Part shown: piece by piece, positions 46,849 to 56,993 of the stretch
How the letters are laid out: each line of letters opens with the position of its first letter
Numbering within the stretch: position 1 is the first letter of the stretch
Source of the DNA: Metaphire vulgaris
Taxonomy: Eukaryota > Annelida > Clitellata > Crassiclitellata > Megascolecidae
DNA: 64,000 nucleotides
Direction of reading: 5' to 3'
Assembly (NCBI GenBank): GCA_018105865.1
Contig: CM030840.1
Span: 14,170,294 to 14,234,293 of the forward strand
Program-made: the position numbers and the translations under genes
The notes under the pieces: model-generated
Database searches by the model: none
The model's input: only the letters and a program-made list of their open reading frames with translations
What the model was told of the DNA's origin: nothing

Positions 46849-49800
46849 AAAATAGAAGAGACCAGATTCACAAAGCTACATATTAATTGCACTTTAAAAT
46901 ATTTTACCAGTGTTTTGTCAAAGTCTGGCCTATTTGGCATTGTGCGGCCAGTTTTCATCAGAACACCAAAGTTAAGCAACGTCAAGTGCAGTTAGTACTT
47001 GCACGGGTGACCATCCCAGGATCTTGTCGTAGTGACGGCGGCCAACCAAGCCGTTCATTGCTTAGGCATCGATAAATTGGTAGCAGCTTTAAGCTGCGAA
47101 GGTAAACACAGGTGTGGAGAAAGTAATGGCAACCTATTCTAGATTAATGGTGTAAGCCACCTGAGTTGCTGCTTGCCTAGTATCCGGAGATCAGCGCCAG
47201 ATCTTGCGCTCGTTCAAATATGGGACTACCTTTACCTACCTATTGTCAAAATCATAGCATGAAGAATTACAGTACTGGAGATTCGATTATTAAAACTCAC
47301 CGCCAGTCTCTCTTCATTTGTCAAGATTTTCAGATCATTGTTTGAAATTCCAAATGGTGCTTTAGTAACAGGTTCATCAAAATCTGATAAAAAAATCACT
47401 TCCAGTTCACAGCAACGAACTTAAACTGGTTTCAATGTACAAATCTTAGAAATCTAAAATAAGATTTTGTGCAGACTTTAAATAAATATAACTAATAATA
47501 AACACAAACAAAATTTAATACAGTAATCTTTTTCAACATATAATTAGATATGCTTGAGTAAATCAGAAGGAATTTGATGGAACAGGTACACAAGAAAAGT
47601 TTGTACCAATTTTCCCCTTGATTCGCTTTTCCATATTCTTTTTCTGCTGAAGACTTCTTGCCTCATTTCTCCAGTCTTTCATCATTTCCTGGTCTCTGAA
47701 ATTTTATAACAAAAGACCAAATCGAAAGCCACCAACTTACGCAAATATACTATTCAAAAACATACATGCAGAAATACAAATGGAAACAGCTACATTCGTA
47801 TACACATGAGAATACTATAATCCATCGAAATTCAACAAGTCCAGGGAAAGTAGTAAATGTTCATTAGATATTAAATGACCAATATTTATTAATAACTAGC
47901 AAGTAATGTACAGTATAACTTTGTTATAGCGGATATAGTGGGTCTGTAAAATTTGCATGCGATATATGAGGTACGTTATATACAAAGCTACACATTACTG
48001 TAGTGCATCACATGGGACCATACTCTGCAGTACGTTATAACCAAGGATTCATCTTAACCAAATCCACTATAGCAAAGTTCTACTGTAGTTGTTGATAGAA
48101 GTAGGTGGCAAAGAAAATGAAGAAATCCAATACTAGTACCTGATACCAGGTATTATGAGAATATACAGGTTTTATTCTGACAGTACAAAACATATACTGC
48201 TGATTTAGAACAATAAATGAATGGAGCAGACACCTACTTTAGAGCTTGGATAATTTCATCCTGTTTGATCTTCAACTCTTTCAGCCTTCCAAGTGCTTTT
48301 TCCTCCAGGTACTTTGACGCTACTCTATCTTCCGTAATCGGCCTCTCTGCCTCGGGATCTAAATACTTCTCGCTCTGTGTCTTCAGAATTTGCTTTGAAC
48401 TTTCCAAACAAAATCCAGCTCAAATATAAATTCACTATGTCTGCATGACAGCATAATAGAAGACCAATGTCAATGTAAATGCAAATTAGCAAATCGTAAA
48501 AATTTCAGTCAACAGCTAAGTAAGCTATTTCCCTCTACCAAGATATATATCGCAAGGAAATGTAAAATGAACAAAGTATAACCAAAAAATCTTTCAACAA
48601 AATAAAAACACTAATCAAGGAAATGCTCACAAATGAAAAATGTAGCAAAGATTAGAAATTTGAGGCAAATAAATTAACAGTAAAAATCAATATTCTATAA
48701 CCGCTAACTTGCCTCTTTTTTCTTGTCCTGTTTTCTTTGTGGCAAACTCTTCCCTGCACTTTTTCTTGTCTTCTGAATGGCCGCAGAATTTGTCACAAAG
48801 ACCTCTCCGTCGCGTACATCTGTAGCACTAATTCTCTGGTTGGAATGTGAAATCTCATTCATCAAAAGTTTCATATCTTAAAAGCAACACAGCAAGGCAT
48901 TGTGTTTTAAGAATTCATGCCACTCCAACCTGTGCTGGTTCCGGGATTTGGAAAGTAAGGGGGGGGCGTTGGGGTGGCAACTTCTAAGCATGGGGGTCAA
49001 CCATTTTTCACAAACCTTGGACTACTCTAGTTCCTCAGAATGAGCACACTAAGGTATGGAGCCAATGGGTGCCAGGCATTCAACAGCCCCCAACCAATTC
49101 TTCAACCAATTCCCCCCTCCCCCAGTTTTCCTGTGCAGCCACCTCTGACTCCAACTGCAAAAATCTCACAAATACTCAACAAAGCAAAGAAAGTGAATCA
49201 AAGACAAAAAGTAGCATTACAAATTGAAACCGAAGCAAGTAAGTAAATAAATTCTCGTGATCTGGTTTGAACATTGTATAAATCTGCAGGCCAAATAAAA
49301 GATTTTCTGAGCATTATGAAATGTTGGACCTCAACATACTTAAGATGATGAAAAGAACTAATTTCGAAATACCTTGTTGATCATTTCCAGCACTTTTTGC
49401 ATTGTACATTGCTTGAAGAAAGGCAATAATTGTCTTCACTCCTTTCTCAATCACCTCTGATGGTGGAAACAGCAGTGGATTATTTCTAATGTTTAGCCCA
49501 TCGAGCACTTGTACAAAACCTACAAAAATATTCAATCAATCAGTTTATTGATTTCAAAACAAAAAATCAATACTGTCATAATTCAATATCTAATGAAAAC
49601 TTACAAAGACATATGTCAATGAATATGATTTTTTCAAATATCAACATCAGCAAGGAGATACCAGGTGGAGAGGCAGAAGAAGAAAACTACATTAACCCTT
49701 TCGTTACTGTGGCTACCCAATGCCGCATTCTGGATTGCCAATCATTATTGATATACTGACCCTTTGGTGAAAAAGGCCATGAAAAAGGGCTAGGCTTAGG

Positions 49801-52488
49801 AACCCTTTGGGCTGAAGGGTCTAGTAGCAAAAGAGTTAAGAAACAACTTTAATGGCTCAAAATGGACATGTTATGCAGTAAGGTAAGGTAAATGTAGGTC
49901 CCGTACTTAAGTCCGAGTGTTGGGTTCCAGGGCTTATCTCTGGCCTGGGCAATCAGCGATGTGGGTGGTATAATCCATTAATCTGGGGTAGGTTGCCATT
50001 GCTTTCCCCAGACCCACGTTTTACCTCACAGCTTAATGCCGCTCCTCAGTTTATTAGCACCGCCATCTAGCGAGTAAGGCTGAGTCGACTTTAAGGCTCC
50101 TGCGGGAGTCGAATCTGCGACCTTCTGCTCCATTGTCCAGTGTTGCTGACACTCTGCTAACTTCCCGCCCCATACTCAACAAGCAGCAAACATAACCCTT
50201 AATGGATGGATAAAGCTCACCTAATTCTAAAGGGAGGCTGCTCAAGTTGTTGCCTTCAAGTAGCAGTGTCTGAAGGTGTGCCATGTCCTTCAAGTAGAAG
50301 CTTGGAATGTTAGTCAGCTTGTTATGACGCAAGTCTAACCATCTGAGATTCGAAAAACAGCCAAAGAAATCATCTGGAAGTGTTGTGAGACAATTTCCCT
50401 CGAGGTAAAGATACTACAAAAAGAATAAGCATTGCAGTCGTCGCTAACGGTTGAAAAAGAATCAATCGTTCATAAGCAGCACTTTCAATTGTCAAGAAAT
50501 TAGTATCAGATACACAAACGGGACACACTATAATACATGCACTTCCTATATCTGTTAACCCTTTTTTCCATTTGTCCAGAGAATACTTGTCCATTTTGCA
50601 CTATGTTCCACTGGCTCAAAATAGCAGAACGCATTGAATATAAAATAATATCAATGACTTATAACTCACTTCATACATCAAAACCTGTCTACCTAAGAAA
50701 TCTGATAATTCCACAACAACCTGGATCTTCTTCTCATGTAACTCTCCTTCGACCTCTGAATCAATCATCTCTCAAAATTTGCAATCGTGCTTTTTCATAC
50801 GCTGCACCTGAGCTTTGGAACTCAATTCCAATATCCCTTCGCTGTCTACATCAAAGCAAAAATAACAAACTCTGAGTCACAATTTTCTCCCCTTCTTGCA
50901 ACATCTCATGTTTTTCTTTCTAAACTAAAATCATTTCTCTTTATAAAATCATTTCCTCCATAGCTGTAGTGTCCTGCCCACTCGCCCTTTTGATTAAATG
51001 ACCCGGCATGAATGACCCAACCTTTGGCTATAGCTACTTCATTTGAGATTAAGCGCATAGGAATAAGGAGCTACTTCGGTGCATCTTTTGAAAGCGCTTT
51101 AGAAATTAACGAGATTTTACTTACTTACTTAACTACTTATGTTACAAATAAATAAATGGTAAAGGGTTAATCAATTGACGAGTTGTTTAATATTCCAACA
51201 ATCCGTGTTAATTTACCATTCAATCAAAATGCTTCATCGATAACATTTCTATGTCTCACAATTCCCAAAATTCAACTACAAAAGTCTCTAACCATGCCTA
51301 TTTGCAGGAGTGCAACTATAGCTATGGTCATTGCACTGGTCTGCCAATCTTGAGGTCCGTGGTTCAAGTCCTGGCAGTGGTAGATACCTTTCTGTGCTTC
51401 TGTGCCAAGCACCTCGGTTGACTCAGCTGTGAACGAGTACATCGGGTGTTAACTCAGTGAAAGGAAAGGTGCAGAGTGAAATGCTGGCAACCACCCTCAT
51501 TCAGCCAATGCCATGAAAAATTTAAGGTGGTAACCAAGAGGTTCACAGACTGGCCTGTGGGCAACTTGTGGCATGTTAGCTCTCAGAAAGTTGCCGCCCG
51601 TGAGTCCACAATATTTCATATAATGTGGGCAATCATTTATAGAGATTGAACAGTGCAGCAAGAAAATAAATATAATGATGCCAAAAGCATAGGAGCACCA
51701 CAAGCAATTCAGATATTATGCTCTGAATAACACAGAAAATAAATGTCATAATCACCTTGTAATGGTTATAACTTGGGCCTGGGTACTCACTTCTAGATGT
51801 GTAAGTTTCAGCAGTTCATCAGGCAAATCGCAAATACCACACCGGCTCAGATCAAGTGAAACATGTCCCTGATTCTTAGCCTCAGTAATCAGCCAATCCA
51901 CTCTCGCCCTCTTGGTTGAATCTTCTGTTGCTGGTTCTTTCCTTTCAACAGCGACCTGCTCCAAAGTCTCGACTGTCGCATCATCTTCGTCGCCGACATC
52001 TGAACACACCGAGATGTGCTCTTCAGCTGAAACATCCGACGCTTTCAGTAAATGATTATAACGGCAACTCTGTTACACAAGCAACTATAGGGCAATCGAG
52101 TGAGTGGTTTTAACGCCGTAAGAAAGTGCTACCACACTTAAAATCCAGTTGTTATCATTATTATTGTTGGTAGTAGTAGTAGTAGTAGTTATTGCTGTTG
52201 TTTTTGTTGTTGCTGCTGCTGTTGTTGTTGTTGTTGGTGGTGGTGTAGCAGAAGTAGCAGCAATAGTGGTAGCAATAACAGTAAAGTATCAGTAATATAG
52301 TGAAATAGCCAATTAGCCATGTATACCGCCCTATAAACTATAGTAGGAGTAAATTATTATACCAGAAAATAATTCGGGTTAACAAATTTTTAGTTAGGCG
52401 TTTACTGGTTTATATGTTAAAAGTTAAGACGAGAAAACAGAATTTTAATAGAATTTTTACTAAATTCAGCAGCTGTTGTTGTGTCCAT
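44612..52488 (-). CDS. LRRC27: Leucine-rich repeat-containing protein 27
   Basis: Eleven exons in transcript order: 52488-52461, 52026-51791, 50413-50221, 49519-49373, 48876-48713, 48392-48238, 47695-47607, 47383-47301, 46588-46515, 45383-45257, 44728-44612. They join in phase throughout to 470 residues (vertebrate LRRC27 is about 530). N-terminus: LRRs with VSLDLSRCGICDLPDELL, YLYLEGNCLTTLPDDFF, NLRWLDLRHNKLTNIP, LQTLLLEGNNLSSLPLELG and LNIRNNPLLFPPSEVIEKG, the last matching the LRRC27 'L.FPP..V..KG' cap. C-terminus: charged coiled-coil segments (KRQQEHLLVAKIKEHTRAM; EKLQQEIEIRRKELEYGF). Start: first ATG (MDTTTAAEF) with a phase-correct donor. One intron is GC-AG (donor at 48712-48711). Function is poorly known; orthology rests on motif order. 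Divergent from the EF-hand gene. Confidence 0.92.
44792..44848. repeat. (AAT)n array in LRRC27 intron 10
   Basis: About 55 bp of AAT. A short (CA)n follows at 44945-44969. Confidence 0.95.
45257..45383 (-). CDS. LRRC27: LRRC27 exon 10
   Basis: Reads RQQEHLLVAKIKEHTRAMLE, HPLENPQMEMEAALKDFEI. Corresponds to the conserved charged C-terminal region. Phase 2 in, 0 out; donor ATA|GTAAAC. Confidence 0.9.
45520..45790 (-). mobile_element. LINE 3' fragment with (ATG)n tail, relative of 61475-62950
   Basis: Tail ATC/GTC array 45521-45594. Then TGCTCTCTGCCAACTCATTA and GGCAATAGCTAGTCAG, parallel to 61495-61530, and a decayed GRPRK-type coding end near 45750. Confidence 0.85.
46213..46376. mobile_element. 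MITE (CAGTGTTTAT ends)
   Basis: Starts CAGTGTTTATACAG, ends CTGGATAAACACTG. Flanks GCTGCGAA / GCCGTGAA, 6/8. Confidence 0.85.
46515..46588 (-). CDS. LRRC27: LRRC27 exon 9
   Basis: Reads SDPNAKPVANKPMELEEVMR, LEEAK. Acceptor GTTTCAG; donor AA|GTAACT, phase 2. Confidence 0.87.
46725..46850 (+). mobile_element. LINE 3' terminus (family B) with (ATT)n tail
   Basis: GTGGTTTTCACACAGG ... CCTCCTAAACCACTTAAAAT into (ATT)n 46785-46847. Confidence 0.85.
46928..47250 (+). mobile_element. 5S rRNA-derived SINE
   Basis: Head (about 46930-47040) resembles 5S rRNA: AACACCAAAGTTAAGCAACG and GTTAGTACTTGCACGGGTGA correspond to the internal promoter elements. The body carries the core shared with 3665 and 49870 (GTGTGGAGAAAGTAATGGCA ... 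GGTGTAAGCCACC). Not a functional 5S gene. Confidence 0.85.
47301..47383 (-). CDS. LRRC27: LRRC27 exon 8
   Basis: Reads DFDEPVTKAPFGISNNDLKI, LTNEERLA. Acceptor TTATCAG, donor GCG|GTGAGT. Confidence 0.88.
47607..47695 (-). CDS. LRRC27: LRRC27 exon 7 (coiled coil)
   Basis: Reads DQEMMKDWRNEARSLQQKKN, MEKRIKGKI. Acceptor TTTCAG, donor G|GTACAA. Confidence 0.9.
48238..48392 (-). CDS. LRRC27: LRRC27 exon 6 (coiled coil)
   Basis: Reads QILKTQSEKYLDPEAERPIT, KYLEEKALGRLKELKIKQDE. Acceptor GTTCAAAG has a poor pyrimidine tract; an AG ten bases upstream would break phase. Donor AA|GTAGGT. Confidence 0.82.
48713..48876 (-). CDS. LRRC27: LRRC27 exon 5, GC donor
   Basis: Reads DMKLLMNEISHSNQRISATD, SAAIQKTRKSAGKSLPQRKQ. 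The donor is GAG|GCAAGT, a canonical GC-AG intron; no GT alternative keeps the frame. Confidence 0.87.
48930..49147 (-). mobile_element. MITE, CAGTGGCGGCTCCA family (diverged), exact TSD
   Basis: Family interior (GGGGTGGCAACTTCTAAGC, GTCAACCATTT) with decayed ends. Target duplication ACTCCAAC exact (48922-48929, 49148-49155). In LRRC27 intron 4. Confidence 0.88.
49373..49519 (-). CDS. LRRC27: LRRC27 exon 4 (LRR cap)
   Basis: Reads FVQVLDGLNIRNNPLLFPPS, EVIEKGVKTIIAFLQAMYN. The FPP and KG-x2-I-x2-F motifs are the strongest family evidence. Phase 1 to 1. Confidence 0.93.
49870..50165 (-). mobile_element. tRNA-derived SINE
   Basis: Minus strand: box A-like TTAGCAGAGTGTCAGC, box B-like GTCGCAGATTCGACTCC, then the shared core GTCTGGGGAAAGCAATGGCA ... 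CCCAGATTAATGGATTATACC. Confidence 0.82.
50221..50413 (-). CDS. LRRC27: LRRC27 exon 3 (LRRs)
   Basis: Three LRR strands: YLYLEGNCLTTLPDDFF, LRWLDLRHNKLTNIPSFYL, LQTLLLEGNNLSSLPLELG. Acceptor TTTTGTAG, donor G|GTGAGC. Confidence 0.95.
50605..51130 (+). mobile_element. CR1-like LINE 3' fragment with (CTTA)n tail (family D)
   Basis: Frame reads HWLKIAERIEYKIISMTYNS, LHTSKPVYLRNL and NRAFSYAAPELWNSIP, the CR1 ORF2 C-terminus. The end GAAAGCGCTTTAGAAATTAA leads into ACTTACTTACTTA. In LRRC27 intron 2. Confidence 0.92.
51298..51600 (+). mobile_element. tRNA-derived SINE
   Basis: Box B-like CCGTGGTTCAAGTCCTGGC, then a body shared with 57478: GACTCAGCTGTGAACGAGTA, CATCGGGTGTTAACTC, CCCTCATTCAGCC. Confidence 0.82.
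51791..52026 (-). CDS. LRRC27: LRRC27 exon 2
   Basis: Acidic N-terminal stretch (VCSDVGDEDDATVETLEQ), then the first LRR (VSLDLSRCGICDLPDELLKL, THLE). Acceptor TGTTTCAG, donor GAA|GTGAGT. Confidence 0.92.
52461..52488 (-). CDS. LRRC27: LRRC27 exon 1 (start)
   Basis: 28 bp: MDTTTAAEF plus one base; A+CT forms a Thr codon with exon 2. Donor A|GTAAAA. No better in-frame ATG precedes exon 2. Confidence 0.75.
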
Positions 52489-53232
52489 AACAACGATCAC
52501 GTGACTAAATATATTCATCGCTAGTGATTATTCATTACGTCTCTATGTTCGCAATTTTATATATAACTTTATTTCGCATTGGCTGCAGCCATATTTTTAC
52601 AACTGAATATAATTTTCGTATTTGTTTTGCCATATTTCAAGATACAATTCAATCAAAATACAGTTAGTAATGTTATATTGTCGTCAATATTCAGCAATAA
52701 CGAGTGTCGATGAAGTTATCAACTTATTAGATTGGACGGGAACAACAGTGGTTCTCACACAGGGCAGTCCCTACTGAACCACTTTAAACCTTGTTATATT
52801 ATATTATATTATTATATTATCAGTTGCACAGCTTTCCCAATCCAACTCTGACATCTGGAATTGACCTTGCCCGGCTGACCACCAAACTCCAGCTATAGCT
52901 ATTTCAACGGCAGATTAATAGCGTTGTAATGGGCAGCTACTACGATATCTACATTGAAAGCGTTATAGATTTCACAAGTTTTACTTACTTACTAATTTGA
53001 TTTCAATCATGATTCATGGATCCTGGTACCAGAAGTGGCCGCAACGTGGCTTGAACAGAGGTGTGCGATTCGGCCGATTCCTTCTAATTAAGGTGCGATC
53101 CTAAAATTTTGAGACTGCGGATAATAATAATAATAATAATAATTATGCACTTCTATAGCACCATTTCTATTACTCAAGGGTATCAATCGATGGTACTTCA
53201 AATCCATCCGCAAAAGACCAGGTCATTCCAGA
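52489..53232. other. Intergenic between divergent LRRC27 and EF-hand genes: LINE termini
   Basis: 52735-52800: family A terminus (GTGGTTCTCACACAGGGCAG). 52845-52990: family D terminus with (CTTA)n. 53121-53232: (AAT)n and the left part of a family C LINE (minus). A promoter for either gene may lie near 52490-52730; no motif identified. Confidence 0.6.
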
Positions 53233-53544
53233 TAGAGCTGGGTCGATTACGATTATTTTTTCCGATTACGATTACGATTATTTTCGATTATTTTTCACGA
53301 TTACGATTACGATTACGATTACGGTTTTTTAAATAATCGCGATTTCGATTTCGATTATTTCACAGTACCTTTAGAAACTGGCTTTCCCGCCATATTTTAC
53401 AGTATTCGGCAATCCTCTGTGTATCGATGCTCAGTTGATCTTAGACAGGGATATTTCTACACCCTAACACCCCCAACACCCCAATTTGAGGTCGACACCC
53501 TAACATTTGGTGATGTGACAATGATATGCATACAGAATGCATAT

Positions 53545-53995
53545 TTATTTATTTATTTATTGACAATTTAAATAGCGCAGTACGCAAGGCTAAGGCCTAC
53601 AACAAGAGCGCTTAACACAGTTCATATCAATATTAAATAAATGTGTCTTCAAATTTCTAATGAAAAGTCCAGCTGAGACTGCTCCAGTCACATTGTCTGG
53701 AAGAGAGTTCCACAGGGCGGGATTACCCCGCGCGAATGATCTTTCCCAAACTTAGGGGTCTTGGGCGGGGAGGGACCAACAACTGTCTCCGACTGGACCT
53801 AAGAACCGATCTCCTCTCGATCACAGTCGATCTTCGTACAAGCACAGTTAGATAATCAGGACAGAGTGGATCGTGTAAAGCCCGAAACGTAAGCCAACAG
53901 CGCTTGTAGACAATGCACTGTGGAACACGGATCCAGTGGAGTCGATCTCTAATAGAGGAGTGATTAATAATGAACACCCCAAACAGGCCCATTCA
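53545..53995 (-). mobile_element. CR1/jockey-like LINE C-terminal fragment (nested)
   Basis: Minus frame: RDRLHWIRVPQCIVYKRCWL, TFRALHDPLCPDYLTVLV, LRSSRRQLLVPP. Typical 'LHWLPV..RI.YK...L.(Y/F)KALHG..P.YL' tail. Confidence 0.88.
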
Positions 53996-54519
53996 GAGGG
54001 GCTAGGATGGCCATTAAATTCCTCCATTTTTTGGGGCCTCCATTTGTTTCCTTGTCGAGAATTCTGGGAGAGCTAGAAAGCTTTAGCTACTACTAGAAGG
54101 GGCCTCAAAATTTGGTGATGACCTTTTTGCTTGTTGATAATTTTGGGATTTTGGGAAAGCTAGGAAGGTATTCTGCGGTCCTCAAAATTGGTGATTACCT
54201 TTTTCTTGTCAACATTTTAATTGTTGGGAAGGCTAGGAGAGGCCTCAAATTCCAACTGGCCTGGACCTCCTTCAGCCTCTGAAGAGGCCTGCCCCAAATG
54301 GAGAAATAGACCCTACAACTTTATCCTCGGATGACTTATTTGTTGTCAGACATTTTGTGAGTCTCTACAACGGTTTTTGCTTGTCAGCCTTTTTCGGTAG
54401 AGACTTCCAAATTTCGACACTTCTAATTTTCCTTTTTCACAATCCTACAATCCTAGAAATAAACACACCCCAGATTTTCCCGACACCCCTCCCCAATTCA
54501 CAATCCTAGAAATAACCCT

Positions 54520-54900
54520 GGTCTTCAATCTCAAAGGATCGAGCCTGGGTGGCAAGACCGATATCGTCAGCGTATCCAAACTTCCTACTGATGGTACCAG
54601 GTAGGCCTAGTTTGTATAAATTTGATGTTTTAACGTGGGGGCTAGAACTGGACCCTATGGTGACCGTTTCGTCGACGTCTCCAGGAGCTGACACATGGAC
54701 TACTAGAATTGGCTGACATCTCCCAAGTGAACTCAGAACCGTCTGTCAGAAATGAGTAATTCCACAAGTTGACAGAACCAGGGTGGCAAGTTGAGCGAGA
54801 GTTTGTACATTAAACCCACCTGACACACCGTACAAAGCTGCTGTCAAACCCAGAAAGATGGTACCTGTCTTTAGACGCTGTTGAATCCATTTTCAATGAA
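54520..54900 (-). mobile_element. Non-LTR reverse transcriptase fragment with YADD (nested)
   Basis: Minus frame: LGLPGTISRKFGYADDIGLA, TQARSFEIED. Y-A-D-D is the RT catalytic motif. Flanking parts are frameshifted. Confidence 0.82.
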
Positions 54901-55106
54901 AATCTTATAATCAAAGGTAAATTGATCTTTCTTTGAATCGGAAATATTGTATAATAACACTTACAATAATCGAAAAATAATCGCGATTTCGATTATTTTT
55001 CGACGATTATCGATTATTTCGATTAATTTAATAATCGTGTCGATTTCGATTACGATTTTTCAAAAATCGCGATTTCGATTACGATTACGATTAATCGACC
55101 CACCTA

Positions 55107-55275
55107 ATTCCAGAGATCAGTCAGAGGGAAAACAGCAAGACAGACTATGGAGGAAATGCTAGTTGGAAGAGATGTGTTTTTGCCTAGATCTGAAAATTTT
55201 TATTGGAAGATCTGACAACCAGAGGGAGAGAGTTCCAGATTTTTGGCCCAGAAATAGAAAAAGCTCATCCTATAA
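55107..55275 (-). mobile_element. Family C LINE fragment, right part
   Basis: Continues 53120-53232 after the hAT-like insertion. Minus strand: SISGPKIWNSLPLVVRSS-like sequence and CTGACTGATCTCTGGAAT. Confidence 0.85.
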
Positions 55276-55788
55276 TAATAATATATAATCCTATTCCGCA
55301 CAAGTTTGGATCCGCGTAGGATCTGCATCCGCAAGCGTTTCCGCTGTCAGGAACCGCGGAGGATCCGAATCCGCAGATAGTAAATAAATTTGATGTTTTA
55401 CTATCACCCTTTCTGAATAACTGTACTTTATTAAAAGCAGTAAAATTATGTGCCTATGTCAGATCTGAATAATGTATTTTGGACAGCAAAGCAATCGTCA
55501 GATTCATCACACCACGACCAAAGCGTACAAACTTCAACAAAGTACAAAGCGTAGACCATAGACTTTAATATGTATAATATGCATAATAATAATAATAAAT
55601 CTATGGCGTAGACGCCGTTGAGAAAGACATCAAAATCAAATAATTATATTCAATATCAGCCATTGAATATTGTCGGTCAAACTTGATCGTTTAGCTTTTG
55701 TTGATTTCTGTGTATATTTAGACTAACCGTTCGTGTCACTTTAAAACAGTCTTCTTCGCCGTCACGTCTCAGATCGTCGCCGTCAGTA
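55276..55788. other. Upstream region of the EF-hand gene
   Basis: AT-rich with a TCCGCAGATAG/GGATCCGAATCCGC tract. AAAACAG at 55742-55748 could be an acceptor for a first coding exon starting there, but no upstream exon was found. No TATA box called. Confidence 0.45.
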
Positions 55789-56053
55789 ATGAGCGAAAAG
55801 CCTCCAGTAATGAGCGAAGAGCCGCCAGTAATGAGCGAAGAGCCGCCAGTAATGAGCGAAGAGCCGCACAAACCTGCTAAAAGTGTTACAATAATCGATG
55901 GAGGATCGCCATTGCCATTCGGATTAGAAGCAAAACCAGAACATGATGTTGACCACGAAAAAGAAGTAGACAAAGAAGAGGAAGAAGAAGCGAGAGCACG
56001 AAAAATTGCGAAAAAAGTGAAACAAGAAATTGCAAAAGAAGAATTGGTGGCAG
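55789..56053 (+). CDS. EF-hand gene exon 1
   Basis: N-terminal extension with three to four copies of a 21-bp repeat (ATGAGCGAAGAGCCGCCAGTA). Donor GCAG|GTAAGA at 56054. Confidence 0.88.
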
Positions 56054-56948
56054 GTAAGAATATTTTCTTTTAATCGGAGGTGACTTGCTTTCATAGCATT
56101 TTGATAGCTGTTGAATCTTGACAGCATCACTACGGTCGGAACTTGTCGGTTAATTCACCTCACCGCCAGCAAGGGGGAGGCTAAACGAAGGGCTTGTCAG
56201 TAAACTCACCGCCCACTTAACCCTAACCCAAACCCTAGCACTTAGCCTGGCCCCTAACCCTAGGCCTATTGGCGGTGAATAAGCTACTGGCGATGAATTA
56301 ACCGACAAGAACCCTACGGTCATTTATCTATCACTGATTTTGGAACATTGAAGGCATAGCCTCGGCCAGCATATATGGAGTTCACAATTCTATTAGAATT
56401 AAATTCATTTTTCATTAATTCTATCTATCTATAGGCATAGTAAAATAGTGGGATGCATATTTAAAGTGATACAGATTAGTACCATTCAATGAAAAGATTG
56501 TGCATTTTGATCTTACCACAGTTGCATCAGTAATTGGACCAAATTATCTGGGTTTTTTGCATTATGAACATTTGTACAGATGAGACATATTGAATTCATT
56601 TGACTGCAGAATATTTTGTCTTAATGTGAAAATTTTAGTCTTTAGACCAAATGGTGATTAGGTTTTGAACTTTTGGTATTTGTCAAGCTCATATACTGGT
56701 ATTGAATGTAGGCCTAATATATGTCATAATTGAAAGATTATGGATATATGTTCAGACTTTACAGAAGCTTTTCATCTGTTTGATATTGAAAATGAGGGAT
56801 TCATCAACCCAAGAAAGCTCTTCAGCGCCCTCATAATGCTGGGCTACCACCCAACAGAGGCTGAAATTCAAGACCTTATTGGATCTGTGGACAAAGATGG
56901 TTAGAACAGTACTATCGTACACAATCAAAGACACACACATATGCATAT

Positions 56949-56993
<45 letters not shown>

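Larger units (their letters stand above)
53233..55106. mobile_element. hAT-like element with exact 8-bp TSD, carrying nested LINEs
   Basis: Starts TAGAGCTGGGTCGATTA, ends TAATCGACCCACCTA. Target duplication ATTCCAGA exact (53225-53232, 55107-55114). Both arms hold tandem CGATTACGATTA / CGATTTCGATTATTT motifs in inverted orientation. It splits a minus-strand family C LINE (53120-53232 and 55107-55275). Interior: LINE pieces at 53545-53995 and 54520-54900 plus MITE-like tracts; no transposase seen. Confidence 0.92.

Noticed and set aside
46930..47045. Functional 5S rRNA gene
   Set aside because: Only internal promoter-like blocks match; the termini diverge and a SINE body follows.
51330..51390. 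tRNA genes (also 57480-57535 and 50100-50160 minus)
   Set aside because: Box A and B are present but arms do not pair into a full cloverleaf and each continues into a shared SINE body.
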